Part shown: positions 1-8,647 of the stretch, one piece after another
How the letters are laid out: each line of letters opens with the position of its first letter
How positions within the stretch are numbered: the stretch's first letter is position 1
Assembly (NCBI GenBank): GCA_030167125.1
Contig: CP126531.1
Coordinates: 1,426,001-1,490,000, forward strand
Reading direction: 5' to 3'
Length of the DNA: 64,000 nucleotides
From: Rhodanobacteraceae bacterium
Lineage (GTDB): Bacteria > Pseudomonadota > Gammaproteobacteria > Xanthomonadales > Rhodanobacteraceae
Made by a program: the position numbers and the translations under genes
The notes under the pieces: generated by a model
Told to the model about the DNA's origin: nothing
What the model saw: the letters and a program-made list of their open reading frames with translations, nothing else
Databases searched by the model: none

Positions 1-370
1 GGTGTGGGTGAACACGCTGACGGGTGAATTCGCGGGCAGGGCCTGACGCGCTTGCGCGGAGCCGGAAGCCGAACGGCTGCGCCCACCTCGCCAGCACCCG
101 AAGCACAAACCGATTCCGGGTGCCACCCGCTGAAAACGCGGGCGGCCCCGGAATGGCGACCATTCTTTGCCGCGTTCACCTGCAGGGAAAGCGTGGACCC
201 TGCCACTCGGCGCTTGTCGCCAAAGAAAAGGACGGGTAAGGTACGGCAGGCTTGCGCCCCCGTGCGCGGTCCCGCATCGCTTCGAGGGGAAGCGCCGGCG
301 GTAATTCCAGGGCGCAGGGTGTGCCCAGCCACGGTTCCCCCGCCGCGGATCCGATCGATTGGGAGCACAA
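1..370. other. Gene-free leader with serial hairpins
   Basis: I see no convincing gene here. A frame ending at the TGA at 44-46 could be the last codons of a gene starting outside the window. Between 94 and 221 there are five consecutive short inverted repeats: 94-100/117-123, 126-130/138-142, 151-156/160-165, 183-187/198-202 and 209-212/218-221. This could be an untranslated leader of the permease at 371 or a multi-hairpin intergenic repeat. It matches no riboswitch that I recognise. Open frames across it are long only because the DNA is GC-rich. Confidence 0.4.
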
Positions 371-1903
371 ATGATCTTCTGGCGTGTAAAGCCGCTTGAC
401 CAGATTCTCGCCACCGCCGAAAAGAAATCGCTGAAGCGCCAGTTGGGTCCGATCCAGTTGACCTTGCTAGGCATCGGCGCGGTGATCGGCACCGGCATCT
501 TCGTGTTGACTGCCGAAGCCGCGCAGAAGGCCGGCCCCGGCATGATGCTCTCGTTCGTGATCGCGGCGATCGTGTGCGGCCTCGCCGCCCTCGCCTACGC
601 CGAACTCGCGGCAATGGTGCCGGTATCAGGCTCCGCTTATACCTATTCCTACGGTGTCATGGGCGAACTGATTGCTTGGATCGTCGGCTGGGCATTGGTG
701 CTGGAGTACGCGATCGGTGCGACCGCCGTATGCGTGGGCTGGTCCGGCTACGTGAACGGATTGCTCAACAGCGGCGTGTTCGGGCTGGTCAAGCCCGGCA
801 CCTTGTCATTGCCGATGTGGCTCCAGGTGGGTCCGACCTTGGGCGGCGGCTTCAACCTGCTGGCCTTCCTGATCGGCATCGCGGTCACCGGCCTGCTGGT
901 GATCGGCACGTCCAAGAGCGCGCGAGTGAATGCGGCACTGGTTGCCATCAAGATCATCGCGCTCACTGCGTTCATCGTGATTGCAGTTCCGGCGGTCAAG
1001 AACGCCAACCTGCACCCCTTCCTGCCGACCGGCTGGGGCAATCCGCTCGGCAGCAACGGGATCGGCGTGCTGGGCGCGGCGGCTTCCATCTTCTTCGCCT
1101 ATGTCGGATTCGACGCGGTCTCCACGGCAGCGGAAGAAACCCGCAATCCCAACCGCAACATTCCGATCGGTTTGATCGGCGCGTTGCTGATCTGCACCAT
1201 CTTCTACCTGCTGGTGGGCTACGGCGCCGCAGGCTCGGTGGGTGCACAACCGCTGAAGAGCGCGGCCGGCGCTTTCCTGGATCCGGGCACGCCGTCGTTC
1301 GCTGCGGCCTGCGGCAATTCGCAGGCGCTGGTGTGCAGCCGCGAACCGCTGGCGCAGGTGATGAGCACGCTCGGACACCCGAAGGTCGCCGTCATGATCG
1401 AACTCGCGGCGATCGTGGCGCTGCCTTCGGTGATCCTGGTGATGATGTTCGGACAGACCCGCATCTTCTTCACGATGTCCCGTGACGGGCTGCTGCCCAA
1501 CGTGTTCTCGAAGGTCCACGCGCGCTTCTTCACGCCGCACGTGATCACCTACATCACGGGCACCGTGGTGTCGCTGTGCGCGGCGCTGTTCCCGGTCGGC
1601 AAGCTCGCCGACACGTCGAACGCCGGCACCTTGCTGGCTTTCGCGATGGTGTCGATCGGCGTGATGATCCTGCGCCGCACCGAGCCAGGCCGCAAGCGCC
1701 CGTTCCGTACGCCGCTGGTGTGGATCGTGTGCCCGCTGGCCGTGGCCGGCTGCCTGTTGCTGTTCGTCAACCTCAGCGGCATCGCCAAGGGCGTGTTCCT
1801 GGTATGGGCCGCGATCGGGCTGATCTTCTACCGCCTGTACGGCTACAAGCGCAGCCAGATGTCGCCGGAGCAAATCACGCACGCACTGGACGACGTGGTG
1901 TGA
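371..1903 (+). CDS. APC-superfamily amino-acid permease (1)
   Basis: Predicted inner-membrane amino-acid/proton symporter of the APC superfamily, cationic amino acid transporter (YfnA/CAT) type, 510 residues. Residues about 31-48 carry the glycine-rich first helix (GIGAVIGTGIFVLTAE), the broken substrate-binding helix of APC proteins, and many hydrophobic helices follow. A soluble insert around residues 300-325 contains two Cys. The start is the ATG at 371, with GGGAG 5 nt upstream; an in-frame TTG at 359 has no such site. A paralogue starts 85 bp downstream on the same strand, so the two probably form a tandem pair. The substrate cannot be told from sequence alone. Confidence 0.9.
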   Translation: MIFWRVKPLDQILATAEKKSLKRQLGPIQLTLLGIGAVIGTGIFVLTAEAAQKAGPGMMLSFVIAAIVCGLAALAYAELAAMVPVSGSAYTYSYGVMGELIAWIVGWALVLEYAIGATAVCVGWSGYVNGLLNSGVFGLVKPGTLSLPMWLQVGPTLGGGFNLLAFLIGIAVTGLLVIGTSKSARVNAALVAIKIIALTAFIVIAVPAVKNANLHPFLPTGWGNPLGSNGIGVLGAAASIFFAYVGFDAVSTAAEETRNPNRNIPIGLIGALLICTIFYLLVGYGAAGSVGAQPLKSAAGAFLDPGTPSFAAACGNSQALVCSREPLAQVMSTLGHPKVAVMIELAAIVALPSVILVMMFGQTRIFFTMSRDGLLPNVFSKVHARFFTPHVITYITGTVVSLCAALFPVGKLADTSNAGTLLAFAMVSIGVMILRRTEPGRKRPFRTPLVWIVCPLAVAGCLLLFVNLSGIAKGVFLVWAAIGLIFYRLYGYKRSQMSPEQITHALDDVV

Positions 1904-1988
1904 GGGCGCATACGGATGATCGCGCGGCGGTGCCGATGGCCCACCCGCATCGGACTGCAACAAATCCGGACGCGCAGCGGAGCACTCC

Positions 1989-3443
1989 ATGACGATCCTG
2001 CAGCGGCTCCTTGCGCGCAAGCCGGTCGGTGATGCCGAAGCGGCGGACGACATCCACGGCGGCATCCAGTTGCGGCGCACGCTCGGCCCCTGGGGCCTGA
2101 CCGCGCTGGGCATCGGCGCGGTGATCGGCGGCGGCATCTTCGTGATCACCGGCCAGGCCGCGGCTGAACATGCCGGACCCGCGGTGCTGCTGTCGTTCGT
2201 GATCGCGGCGGTTTGCTGCAGCTTCACCGCGCTGTGCTACGCCGAATTCGCGACGCTGATCCCGATGTCGGGCAGTTCGTATTCCTACGCCTACGCCACG
2301 CTGGGCGAATTCGCGGCCTGGTTCATCGGCTGGAACATGGTGCTGGAATACGGCGTCTCGGCCTCCGCGGTTGCGGTGAGCTGGACGGGTTATTTCAGAA
2401 GCCTGGTCCGGCACATGGGCTTCAACCTGCCCGACGCGCTGACCAACGCGCCCATCGCGTTCGTGGACAAGCACCTCGTAATCACCGGCGCGTTGTTCAA
2501 CTTGCCGGCGGTGATCCTGGTGCTGTTGCTGACCTGGCTGTGCTACGTCGGCATCCGCGAATCCAGCGGCACCAACACCGCGATCGTGATCCTGAAAGTC
2601 ACGCTGATCGTCATCGTGATCATCGCGGGCTGGCACTACGTCAACCCGGAGCTGTGGCACCCGTTCATTCCGCCGTCGAAGGGCCCGGAAACCTACGGCT
2701 GGGGCGGCATCATGCGCGCGGCCACGCTGGTGTTCTTTGCCTACATCGGCTTCGAGGCCACCTCGACCGCCGCGCAGGAAGCCAAGAATCCGCAGCGCGA
2801 TCTTCCGATCGGCACGCTGGCCTCGCTGGCGATCTGCACCATCCTGTACGTCGCGATGGCGGCCGTGCTGACCGGACTGATCCCGTTTGCCAAGCTCGGC
2901 ACCGCCGAACCCGTCGTCACCGCGGTGGCCGCGCACCCGCAGCTTAACTGGCTGCGCTGGCTGGTCGAGATCGGCGCGCTGCTGGGCTTGGCTTCGGTGG
3001 TGCTGGTGATGATCATCGCGCAGCCGCGCATCTTCATGATCATGGGCCGCGACGGCATGCTGCCGCCGGTGTTCTCGAAGCTGCATCCGCGCTATCGCAC
3101 GCCGCACGTCAACACGCTGATCACCGGCGCGGGCATCGCGCTGCTGGCGGCGGTGTTCCCGCTGGACGTGCTGGGTGATCTCGTATCGATGGGCACGCTG
3201 CTGGCGTTCGTCGCGGTGTGCGCCGGCGTGCTAATCCTGCGCTACACCCGCCCCGACCTGCCGCGCACTTTCCGGGTGCCGTGGGCGGGGGTGACCTGCA
3301 CGCTCGGGGTGCTGAGCTGCATTGGCCTGTTGTATTGGGAGAACTGGTACAACTGGACGCTGATGGGAATCTGGACGCTGCTGGGCTTCGTGATCTACTT
3401 CGGCTACGGCTACCGCCATAGCCTGTTGCGCGCGTCCAGATAG
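1989..3443 (+). CDS. APC-superfamily amino-acid permease (2)
   Basis: Second APC/CAT-type amino-acid permease, 484 residues, clearly paralogous to the gene just upstream. It shares the helix-1 signature (GIGAVIGGGIFVITGQ, residues about 41-56), the YAELA/YAEFA segment and the cytoplasmic RIF(F/M)xMxRDG motif before helix 8. Predicted to sit in the inner membrane with about 12 helices. It starts at ATG 1989. The 85-bp gap to the first permease has no obvious terminator, so co-transcription is likely. Divergence between the paralogues suggests different substrates, but the sequence does not say which. Confidence 0.9.
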   Translation: MTILQRLLARKPVGDAEAADDIHGGIQLRRTLGPWGLTALGIGAVIGGGIFVITGQAAAEHAGPAVLLSFVIAAVCCSFTALCYAEFATLIPMSGSSYSYAYATLGEFAAWFIGWNMVLEYGVSASAVAVSWTGYFRSLVRHMGFNLPDALTNAPIAFVDKHLVITGALFNLPAVILVLLLTWLCYVGIRESSGTNTAIVILKVTLIVIVIIAGWHYVNPELWHPFIPPSKGPETYGWGGIMRAATLVFFAYIGFEATSTAAQEAKNPQRDLPIGTLASLAICTILYVAMAAVLTGLIPFAKLGTAEPVVTAVAAHPQLNWLRWLVEIGALLGLASVVLVMIIAQPRIFMIMGRDGMLPPVFSKLHPRYRTPHVNTLITGAGIALLAAVFPLDVLGDLVSMGTLLAFVAVCAGVLILRYTRPDLPRTFRVPWAGVTCTLGVLSCIGLLYWENWYNWTLMGIWTLLGFVIYFGYGYRHSLLRASR

Positions 3444-3593
3444 CGGCGGCGCCGCTTGCGCCGCGGCCTCTGGCGCAGGCCAAACCGTACGGTCGCGTAC
3501 TGTGGATAAGTCTCGAAACAATGAAACATTAACGTTACAAGTTATTGTTTCGTAACAAGAAAAAAATTAGTTTCGAAATCCGGCTTGTCAACC

Positions 3594-3622
3594 TTGGCCC
3601 CCGCGAATCCGCGCGCTATGAT
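3594..3622 (+). promoter_or_regulatory. Candidate sigma70 promoter
   Basis: TTGGCC at 3594-3599 and TATGAT at 3617-3622 are separated by 17 bp, giving a predicted transcription start near 3629. An AT-rich block lies directly upstream. No coding sequence follows on the plus strand for more than 600 bp, so this promoter would drive a non-coding RNA. Confidence 0.45.
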
Positions 3623-3628
3623 GCGTGC

Positions 3629-3745
3629 TCCGAGGGATTTCCCATTGGCAGTGGACCCCGGACCGTTGCCCGGTGCGGCAGGCGTAGTCAGCTCCTCCGC
3701 TTGCCGTATCCGGGCAGCAACTTGTCTGCGCCGCCCCCTTTCTTG
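3629..3745 (+). ncRNA. Candidate small RNA with C-rich hairpin loop
   Basis: Downstream of the promoter at 3594-3622 is a stem of about 18 bp with one bulge. Positions 3667-3684 pair with 3698-3716, and the 13-nt loop (3685-3697) runs into CTCCTCC, an anti-Shine-Dalgarno sequence. A C-rich tail and a short T run (3729-3742) follow. C-rich loops exposed this way occur in trans-acting sRNAs of Xanthomonas such as sX13. I infer only a similar style, not homology. The 3' end is a guess because no canonical terminator is visible. Confidence 0.35.
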
Positions 3746-3817
3746 ATCGATATTCGTTCGCGAGCAACGCGACCGTTGCGCCACGCGGATCGACGGCGCA
3801 ACGGCCATGCGAGCCGC

Positions 3818-4144
3818 TCAGCTTTTCGCCTGGAATCCCGAGCACCAGCCCTTTGCACTGACGTCGAAGCCTGGGAAGATCATGCACGGCCCGTAGGCGT
3901 CGCCGGGCTTGCCCGAGTAATGCATGCACTTCGAGCAATCCTGGCCGGGTTTGTGGGGCGGACCCGCCTTGGTGTCATCCTCGACGTACTTGAGTGCCTT
4001 GGCCGTGGCGTTGGTGGCTGCATTCAAGTGCGGCAACGCCGCCCATGCGCGGCGCGGCAGCGAACCCAGCAGGGCCAACGCCGCGGCGGCGCCACCGGCA
4101 AGCTTCAGAAAGCGACGGCGTGGCGATGCAGTTTCTTCGACCAT
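3818..4144 (-). CDS. High-potential iron-sulfur protein (HiPIP)
   Basis: Periplasmic HiPIP, a small electron carrier holding one [4Fe-4S] cluster, 108 residues. The N-terminus has a twin-arginine signal (SPRRRFLKLAGGAAA, about residues 7-21) and an AWA cleavage site near residue 35, so it would be exported folded by Tat. The four cluster cysteines are at 70, 73, 87 and 101, with the family spacing C-x2-C-x13-C-x13-C. The start is ATG 4144, with GGAG shortly upstream. It stands alone, divergent from mtnB. A likely role is soluble electron transfer to a terminal oxidase or reductase. No partner gene is nearby. Confidence 0.93.
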   Translation of the reverse strand: MVEETASPRRRFLKLAGGAAAALALLGSLPRRAWAALPHLNAATNATAKALKYVEDDTKAGPPHKPGQDCSKCMHYSGKPGDAYGPCMIFPGFDVSAKGWCSGFQAKS

Positions 4145-4274
4145 CTCCCTACTCCTTCTCGACGGATGAAATCCGGGCACTGCGTGCATGTTACGCCTGC
4201 GGCGCGCGGGCCGCACCGGTTTCGGAAATCGGACGCGTGATACATTCAGCCGCCTGATCGAATCGCACCGCGAC

Positions 4275-4922
4275 ATGTCCCTCACGCCCGCACAACTTGC
4301 CGAACGGCTGCATGCCTGCGGCGTGGAAATCGCACAGGCTGGCGCGGAATTGGCGGCGCGCGGCTGGACGCCCGCCACCAGCAGCAACTTCTCGATGCGC
4401 ATCGACGGCGATACCGCCGCGGTCACGATTTCCGGCCGCGACAAAGGCGCGCTGACACCGGCCGACGTGATGGCGGTGAAGCTCGATGGCAAACCACTTG
4501 ATCCGGCGCAGCGCCCGTCCGCGGAAACCGCCCTGCACCTCCAGATATATCGCCGCCAGTCCGACGCCGGCGCCGTGCTGCACACGCATTCGCACAACCA
4601 GACGGTTGCCTCGCGCCTGTTCGCGCCGCAAGGCATGCTGGCGCTGCGCGGCTGGGAGCTGCAGAAAGCGCTGACCGGCTACACCACGCACGAGAGTGAA
4701 CTCGACGTGCCGGTGTTTCCGAACTCGCAGGACATGCGCGACATCGAAAACAAGGTCGATGCATGGATCGACTCGGGCCGCCCGCTGCACGCCTACCTCA
4801 TCGAAGGCCACGGCCTTTACACTTGGGGTCGCAGCATGCCGGAGGCCAAGCGCCATATCGAGGCGCTGGAATTCCTGCTGGCCTGCGAACTCGATCTGAT
4901 TCGTCTCGGAGGCATTCCATGA
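4275..4922 (+). CDS. mtnB: Methylthioribulose-1-phosphate dehydratase
   Basis: Zinc-dependent class II aldolase-like enzyme of the methionine salvage pathway. It dehydrates 5-methylthioribulose-1-phosphate to the 2,3-diketo intermediate. At 215 residues it has normal family length. Zinc-binding His103 and His105 lie in LHTHSHNQT, with a third His in EGHGLYTWG near residue 184. The start ATG 4275 gives the usual N-terminus; upstream in-frame codons add unconserved residues. Its stop overlaps the mtnD start (ATGA, 4919-4922), so the two are translationally coupled. Confidence 0.93.
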   Translation: MSLTPAQLAERLHACGVEIAQAGAELAARGWTPATSSNFSMRIDGDTAAVTISGRDKGALTPADVMAVKLDGKPLDPAQRPSAETALHLQIYRRQSDAGAVLHTHSHNQTVASRLFAPQGMLALRGWELQKALTGYTTHESELDVPVFPNSQDMRDIENKVDAWIDSGRPLHAYLIEGHGLYTWGRSMPEAKRHIEALEFLLACELDLIRLGGIP

Positions 4923-5464
4923 GCCGTCTGCGCGTATACGACCAGCGCGATCCAGCGCGCCCGCTGGTCACCGAATCGGATCACGCCGCGATCGCCCGCA
5001 CGCTGGGGGGCGTCGGCGTGCGTTTCGAGCGCTGGCAAGCCAACAAACCGGTAGCACCCGGTGCGAGCCAGGAAGAAGTGATCGCCGCGTACGGCGACGA
5101 CATCGAGCGCCTGAAGCTGGAAAAGGGTTACCAGGCGGTGGACGTGATCTCGCTGACGGCCGATCATCCGCAGAAAGACGCACTGCGGCAGAAATTCCTG
5201 TCCGAGCACACGCATTCCGAAGACGAGGTGCGCTTTTTCGTCGCCGGCCAGGGCCAGTTCACCCTGCACATCGGCGAGCGCGTCTACGACGTGCTGTGCG
5301 AACAGGGCGACCTGATCGGCGTGCCGGACGGTACCCGCCACTGGTTCGACATGGGCCCGAACCCGCATTTCGTCGCGATCCGCCTGTTCACCAATCCGGA
5401 AGGCTGGGTCGCGAACTTCACCGGCGAAGCCATCGCCGAACGTTTCCCGCGACTGGAGAATTGA
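4919..5464 (+). CDS. mtnD: Acireductone dioxygenase
   Basis: Cupin-fold metal enzyme of methionine salvage, 181 residues. With Fe it converts acireductone plus O2 to the methionine precursor 4-methylthio-2-oxobutanoate and formate; with Ni it uses the off-pathway route. All four metal ligands are in place: His97, His99 and Glu103 in HTHSEDEVRFF, and His141 in TRHWFDMG. It overlaps mtnB by ATGA. It acts after mtnC in the pathway although mtnC comes later in the operon, behind a PH-domain gene. Confidence 0.95.
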   Translation: MSRLRVYDQRDPARPLVTESDHAAIARTLGGVGVRFERWQANKPVAPGASQEEVIAAYGDDIERLKLEKGYQAVDVISLTADHPQKDALRQKFLSEHTHSEDEVRFFVAGQGQFTLHIGERVYDVLCEQGDLIGVPDGTRHWFDMGPNPHFVAIRLFTNPEGWVANFTGEAIAERFPRLEN

Positions 5465-5518
5465 AGCGTTTGCGGACTGAAGGTTTTTGCTGTTTGAACT
5501 AAGTACTTCGGGGATCGC

Positions 5519-6004
5519 ATGTCCTACCTGCAAAAATCGCTGGCGCCGGGCGAAACCATCGTGGCGGTGTTCAGGCTGCACTGGTTCATGTGGATCCGCT
5601 TCTGGGTGGTGATCGCGCTGGGCATCATCGCGGTCGTTGCACTGGTCATTGCGCAAATCCCGTGGGCCGCGCTGGCCGCGGGCGTGCTCGCCGTCCTGAT
5701 CGCGGGCCATCAATGGCTGTGGCTGCGCGCGATCGAGCAAGGCGTCACCAACCGCCGCGTGGTGCGCAAGACCGGCATCGTGTCGCGCACGACCACCGAA
5801 CTGCGGCTGGCTTCGATCGAAACCGTGGACCTGCGCCAGAGCTTCTGGGGCCGCATCTTCGGCTACGGCAACGTCGAGGTCACGGGGCGCGGCGAGACCG
5901 CGATGGTGCTCGACCGGATCGCGCATCCGGTGGAAGTGAAACGCGACATCGAGAGCGCCTATTCCGCCCACATCGAAACGCAGCAACCCGGCGCCATGGC
6001 ATGA
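5519..6004 (+). CDS. PH-domain membrane protein (YdbS-like)
   Basis: Small membrane protein of 161 residues. Two hydrophobic helices at about residues 20-65 (WIRFWVVIALGIIAVV and ALAAGVLAVLIAG) are followed by a bacterial PH domain with the typical segment VTNRRVVRKTGIVSRTT and a strand pattern to about residue 150. The function of this family is not established. It starts at ATG 5519 and its stop overlaps mtnC (ATGA, 6001-6004). Its placement inside a methionine-salvage operon is odd and may simply be co-transcription. Confidence 0.8.
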   Translation: MSYLQKSLAPGETIVAVFRLHWFMWIRFWVVIALGIIAVVALVIAQIPWAALAAGVLAVLIAGHQWLWLRAIEQGVTNRRVVRKTGIVSRTTTELRLASIETVDLRQSFWGRIFGYGNVEVTGRGETAMVLDRIAHPVEVKRDIESAYSAHIETQQPGAMA

Positions 6005-6705
6005 ACGCGGCACAGGCCACCGGCGTGCGCGCCGTGCTCACCGACATCGAAGGCACCACCAGTTCGATCGAGTTCGTCAAGGACGTGCTGTTTCCCTACG
6101 CGCGCGAGCACCTGCCCCACTTCGTCGAAACGCACCGCGACGATCCGGACGTCGCGCGCTGGCTCGATGCCACCGCGCGCGAGGCCGGCATCGACGATCC
6201 GCGTTCACGCCGCGTCATCGACACCTTGCGGCGCTGGATCGACGAGGACCGCAAGGCCACGCCGCTGAAGGCACTTCAGGGCATGGTCTGGAAAGCCGGC
6301 TACGAAGCCGGCGACTACAAGGCGCACATCTATCCCGAGGTGCCCGCGAAGTTGCGTGAATGGAAAGCGCGCGGACTGAAACTGTACGTGTACTCGTCCG
6401 GTTCGGTGCCTGCGCAGAAACTGTTCTTCGGCCACACCGAAGCGGGCGATCTCGCGTTATTGTTCGACGGCTGGTTCGACACCGAGGTCGGCAGCAAGCG
6501 CGAACGCGGCTCGTACCTGCGCATCGCCGAGGCGATCGGCCTGCCGCCGCCCGAGGTTCTGTTCCTGTCCGACATCCGCGTCGAGCTCGACGCAGCGCGC
6601 GGCGCGGGCATGCAGACCATCCAGTTGTGCCGTCCACCTGAAGACTGTCCGGCCATGGCCACGCACCCCTGCGTCGCGGATTTCGACGCCATCACGATCA
6701 CATGA
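6001..6705 (+). CDS. mtnC: Enolase-phosphatase E1
   Basis: Bifunctional HAD-superfamily enzyme of methionine salvage, 234 residues. It enolises 2,3-diketo-5-methylthiopentyl-1-phosphate and then removes the phosphate to give acireductone, the MtnD substrate. HAD motif I is TDIEGTTSS with Asp15 and Glu17. Motif II is YVYSSGSVPAQ and motif III is LFLSDIRVELDAA. It overlaps the PH-domain gene and the following peptidase gene by 4 nt each. mtnA and mtnP, needed upstream in the pathway, are not in this window. Confidence 0.95.
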   Translation: MNAAQATGVRAVLTDIEGTTSSIEFVKDVLFPYAREHLPHFVETHRDDPDVARWLDATAREAGIDDPRSRRVIDTLRRWIDEDRKATPLKALQGMVWKAGYEAGDYKAHIYPEVPAKLREWKARGLKLYVYSSGSVPAQKLFFGHTEAGDLALLFDGWFDTEVGSKRERGSYLRIAEAIGLPPPEVLFLSDIRVELDAARGAGMQTIQLCRPPEDCPAMATHPCVADFDAITIT

Positions 6706-7754
6706 AAAGATTTGCGCTGATCCTGCTGCCCTTGTTTGCGTTCGCCGCAGGCGCGGCGGCCATGGCGGGCTGGCACGACGTGCACGCCCGGCGCGCGCCC
6801 GCCAGCCCGGCGCCCGCGCTCGACGGCGCGCGCATGTTCGCTTCGTCGCCCGAATCGCCCGCCCGCGCATCCAGCAGCGCGGACGACGACACGTCTTCGG
6901 GCCTGCTCTCCAGCGCGAACTGGCCCGATAAAGCGCCCTCGCCCGAACAGGTGATGTATGCGCAATCCGATTTGCTCGCGCACGAAACCGCGCGCCTTGA
7001 ACCGCGCACGCCCGGCAAGGTGAACCTGTACGCGATCGTGTTCGCGGGCGATGGCGGCCAGAACGTGTTCCGCAACGAGGCCGAGTATTTCGACAAGCTG
7101 TTCTCGACGCGCCTCGGTGCCGCCGGGCATGTTCTCGTGCTCGAAAACAATCCGGCCTCGCTGAGCACGCGTCCGCTCGCGACCTGGAGCAATCTTGAAG
7201 ACGCGCTCGATGCCGTCGCGGCGAAGATGGACCCGCAGCAGGACATCCTGCTGCTCTACTTCACCACCCACGGCAGCGAAGACCACACGCTGCTGGTCGA
7301 CATGGATCCGCTGCCGCTGGACCAGATCGGCGCGAGCGACCTGCCCGGCATCCTCGCCGAGCATCCGTTCAAGTACAAAGTCGTGATCGTCAACGCCTGC
7401 TACTCCGGCGGTTTCATCCCGCCGCTGAAGAATCCGGACACCATGGTCATCACCGCCGCGCGCGCGGACCGTTCCTCGTTCGGCTGCGGCGAACAATCCG
7501 AACTGACCTGGTTCGGCCACGCATTCCTGGTCGATGCGCTGAACAAGACCGACGATTTCCAGCAGGCGTTCCGGCTCGCGAAAGCGCAAGTCGCGGCATG
7601 GGAAAAGCGCGACAACTACGAGCCTTCCGAACCGCAGATCTCCGCGGGCGACGGCGTGGTGGCGCAGCTCGCGAAGTGGCGCAAGGGTTTCACGCCCGGC
7701 GCAGCGGTGCCGTTCGCGCCTGCCGCCGCGAGTTCAACCGGCCCCACGCAATGA
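6702..7754 (+). CDS. C13-family (legumain-like) peptidase
   Basis: Predicted exported cysteine peptidase of family C13, the clan that contains legumain and GPI8, 350 residues. A hydrophobic N-terminal segment (residues 3-22) acts as signal peptide or anchor. The catalytic His190 is in YFTTHGSEDH and the nucleophile Cys233 in VNACYSGG. The domain begins near residue 105 and ends near 320. The start ATG 6702 overlaps the mtnC stop, and the stop overlaps the next gene, so it is coupled to metabolic genes on both sides. The substrate is unknown. Confidence 0.85.
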   Translation: MKRFALILLPLFAFAAGAAAMAGWHDVHARRAPASPAPALDGARMFASSPESPARASSSADDDTSSGLLSSANWPDKAPSPEQVMYAQSDLLAHETARLEPRTPGKVNLYAIVFAGDGGQNVFRNEAEYFDKLFSTRLGAAGHVLVLENNPASLSTRPLATWSNLEDALDAVAAKMDPQQDILLLYFTTHGSEDHTLLVDMDPLPLDQIGASDLPGILAEHPFKYKVVIVNACYSGGFIPPLKNPDTMVITAARADRSSFGCGEQSELTWFGHAFLVDALNKTDDFQQAFRLAKAQVAAWEKRDNYEPSEPQISAGDGVVAQLAKWRKGFTPGAAVPFAPAAASSTGPTQ

Positions 7755-8647
7755 GCGAACCCGCTCTGGTCATCCTCGCCGCGGGCCTCGGCAGCCGCTA
7801 CGGCGATTCCAAACAGATCGCGGGCGTCGGACCGGATGGCGAATGGCTGCTGGAGTACGCGATCCACGATGCGCTCGCAGCGGGCTTCACGCAGGTCGTG
7901 ATGGTGATCCGCGGTGAACTGCGCGAGCCGCTGCATGCGCGCCTCGCGCCGCATCTGCAAGGACGCGCCGCGCTGCACTTCGTCGAACAAACCTTCGACA
8001 AGGTTCCCGCCGGATGCGATGTACCGGGGAATCGTTCCAAACCGCTCGGCACCGGCCACGCGCTATGGTGCTGCGCGCCGTTGCTGCACGGACCGTTCGC
8101 AGTGATCAATGCCGACGACTATTACGGGCGCGACGCGTTCCACCTGCTTGCCATGCATTTCAGCAACAGCACAAAACCCGCGATGGTCGGTTACCGGCTG
8201 GACGCGACGCTGTCCAGCCACGGCGGTGTCAACCGCGGCATCTGCCGCGTCGATGCCCATGGGCAACTCGAAGACGTCACGGAGATCATCGACATCGCCA
8301 CCCGCAACGGCGTCCTCACCGGAATCGCGCCCAGCGGCGCGCGCACGACCCTGGCGCCCGATGCGGTGGTGTCGCTGAATTGCTGGGGTCTACTGCCCGA
8401 CCTGCTTCCGGACCTGGAAGAGGGCCTGCGCGCGTTCCTGCCCCGCGCGGACGCGAATCACGAATACTTCCTGCCACACGCGATCGCGGCGCATCTCGCG
8501 AAGCACCGCCAGTCGCTCGCCGTCCTGCCATCGGACCACGCATGGATGGGCCTTACCTATCCCGACGATCGTTCGCACGTGGTCGCCGCCATCGCGGCGC
8601 TGCATACGCGTGGCGCGTATCCGACGCCGCTGTGGCCGCACGCATGA
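7751..8647 (+). CDS. Sugar nucleotidyltransferase
   Basis: NTP-transferase-fold protein of 298 residues. The nucleotide-binding signature ILAAGLGSRYGDSKQ lies at about residues 8-22, and the metal-binding acidic motif INADDYYG near residue 120. It is longer than MurU (about 220-240 residues) and looks more like the uridylyl/nucleotidyl transferases paired with N-acetylhexosamine kinases. The gene right after it encodes such a kinase, overlapping by ATGA. The inferred job is to turn a sugar-1-phosphate into an NDP-sugar. The exact sugar and NTP are not determinable here. Confidence 0.75.
   Translation: MSEPALVILAAGLGSRYGDSKQIAGVGPDGEWLLEYAIHDALAAGFTQVVMVIRGELREPLHARLAPHLQGRAALHFVEQTFDKVPAGCDVPGNRSKPLGTGHALWCCAPLLHGPFAVINADDYYGRDAFHLLAMHFSNSTKPAMVGYRLDATLSSHGGVNRGICRVDAHGQLEDVTEIIDIATRNGVLTGIAPSGARTTLAPDAVVSLNCWGLLPDLLPDLEEGLRAFLPRADANHEYFLPHAIAAHLAKHRQSLAVLPSDHAWMGLTYPDDRSHVVAAIAALHTRGAYPTPLWPHA

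Larger units (their letters stand above)
3444..3817. other. Gene-free region: AT-rich block and candidate RNA
   Basis: No protein gene is supported in these 374 bases. Positions about 3525-3575 are strikingly AT-rich against the surrounding GC-rich DNA and contain an inverted repeat GTTAC...GTAAC (3535-3557) and two TTCGAAA-like motifs. These would suit an upstream activating region or a regulator site. Downstream lie a sigma70-like promoter and a strong hairpin, listed separately as a candidate small RNA. Confidence 0.5.

Noticed and set aside
52..399. Open frame of 115 codons before the first permease
   Set aside because: No recognisable domain, Pro/Arg-rich product, it overlaps the permease start in another frame and covers the hairpin series.
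806..2227. 473-codon minus-strand frame opposite the permeases
   Set aside because: The product is His/Arg/Asp-rich low complexity, antisense to two well-conserved permease genes. A shadow of strong GC3 bias.
3542..3938. Short minus-strand frames opposite the candidate RNA
   Set aside because: They run into the HiPIP gene in other frames, have no ribosome-binding sites and resemble no known protein.
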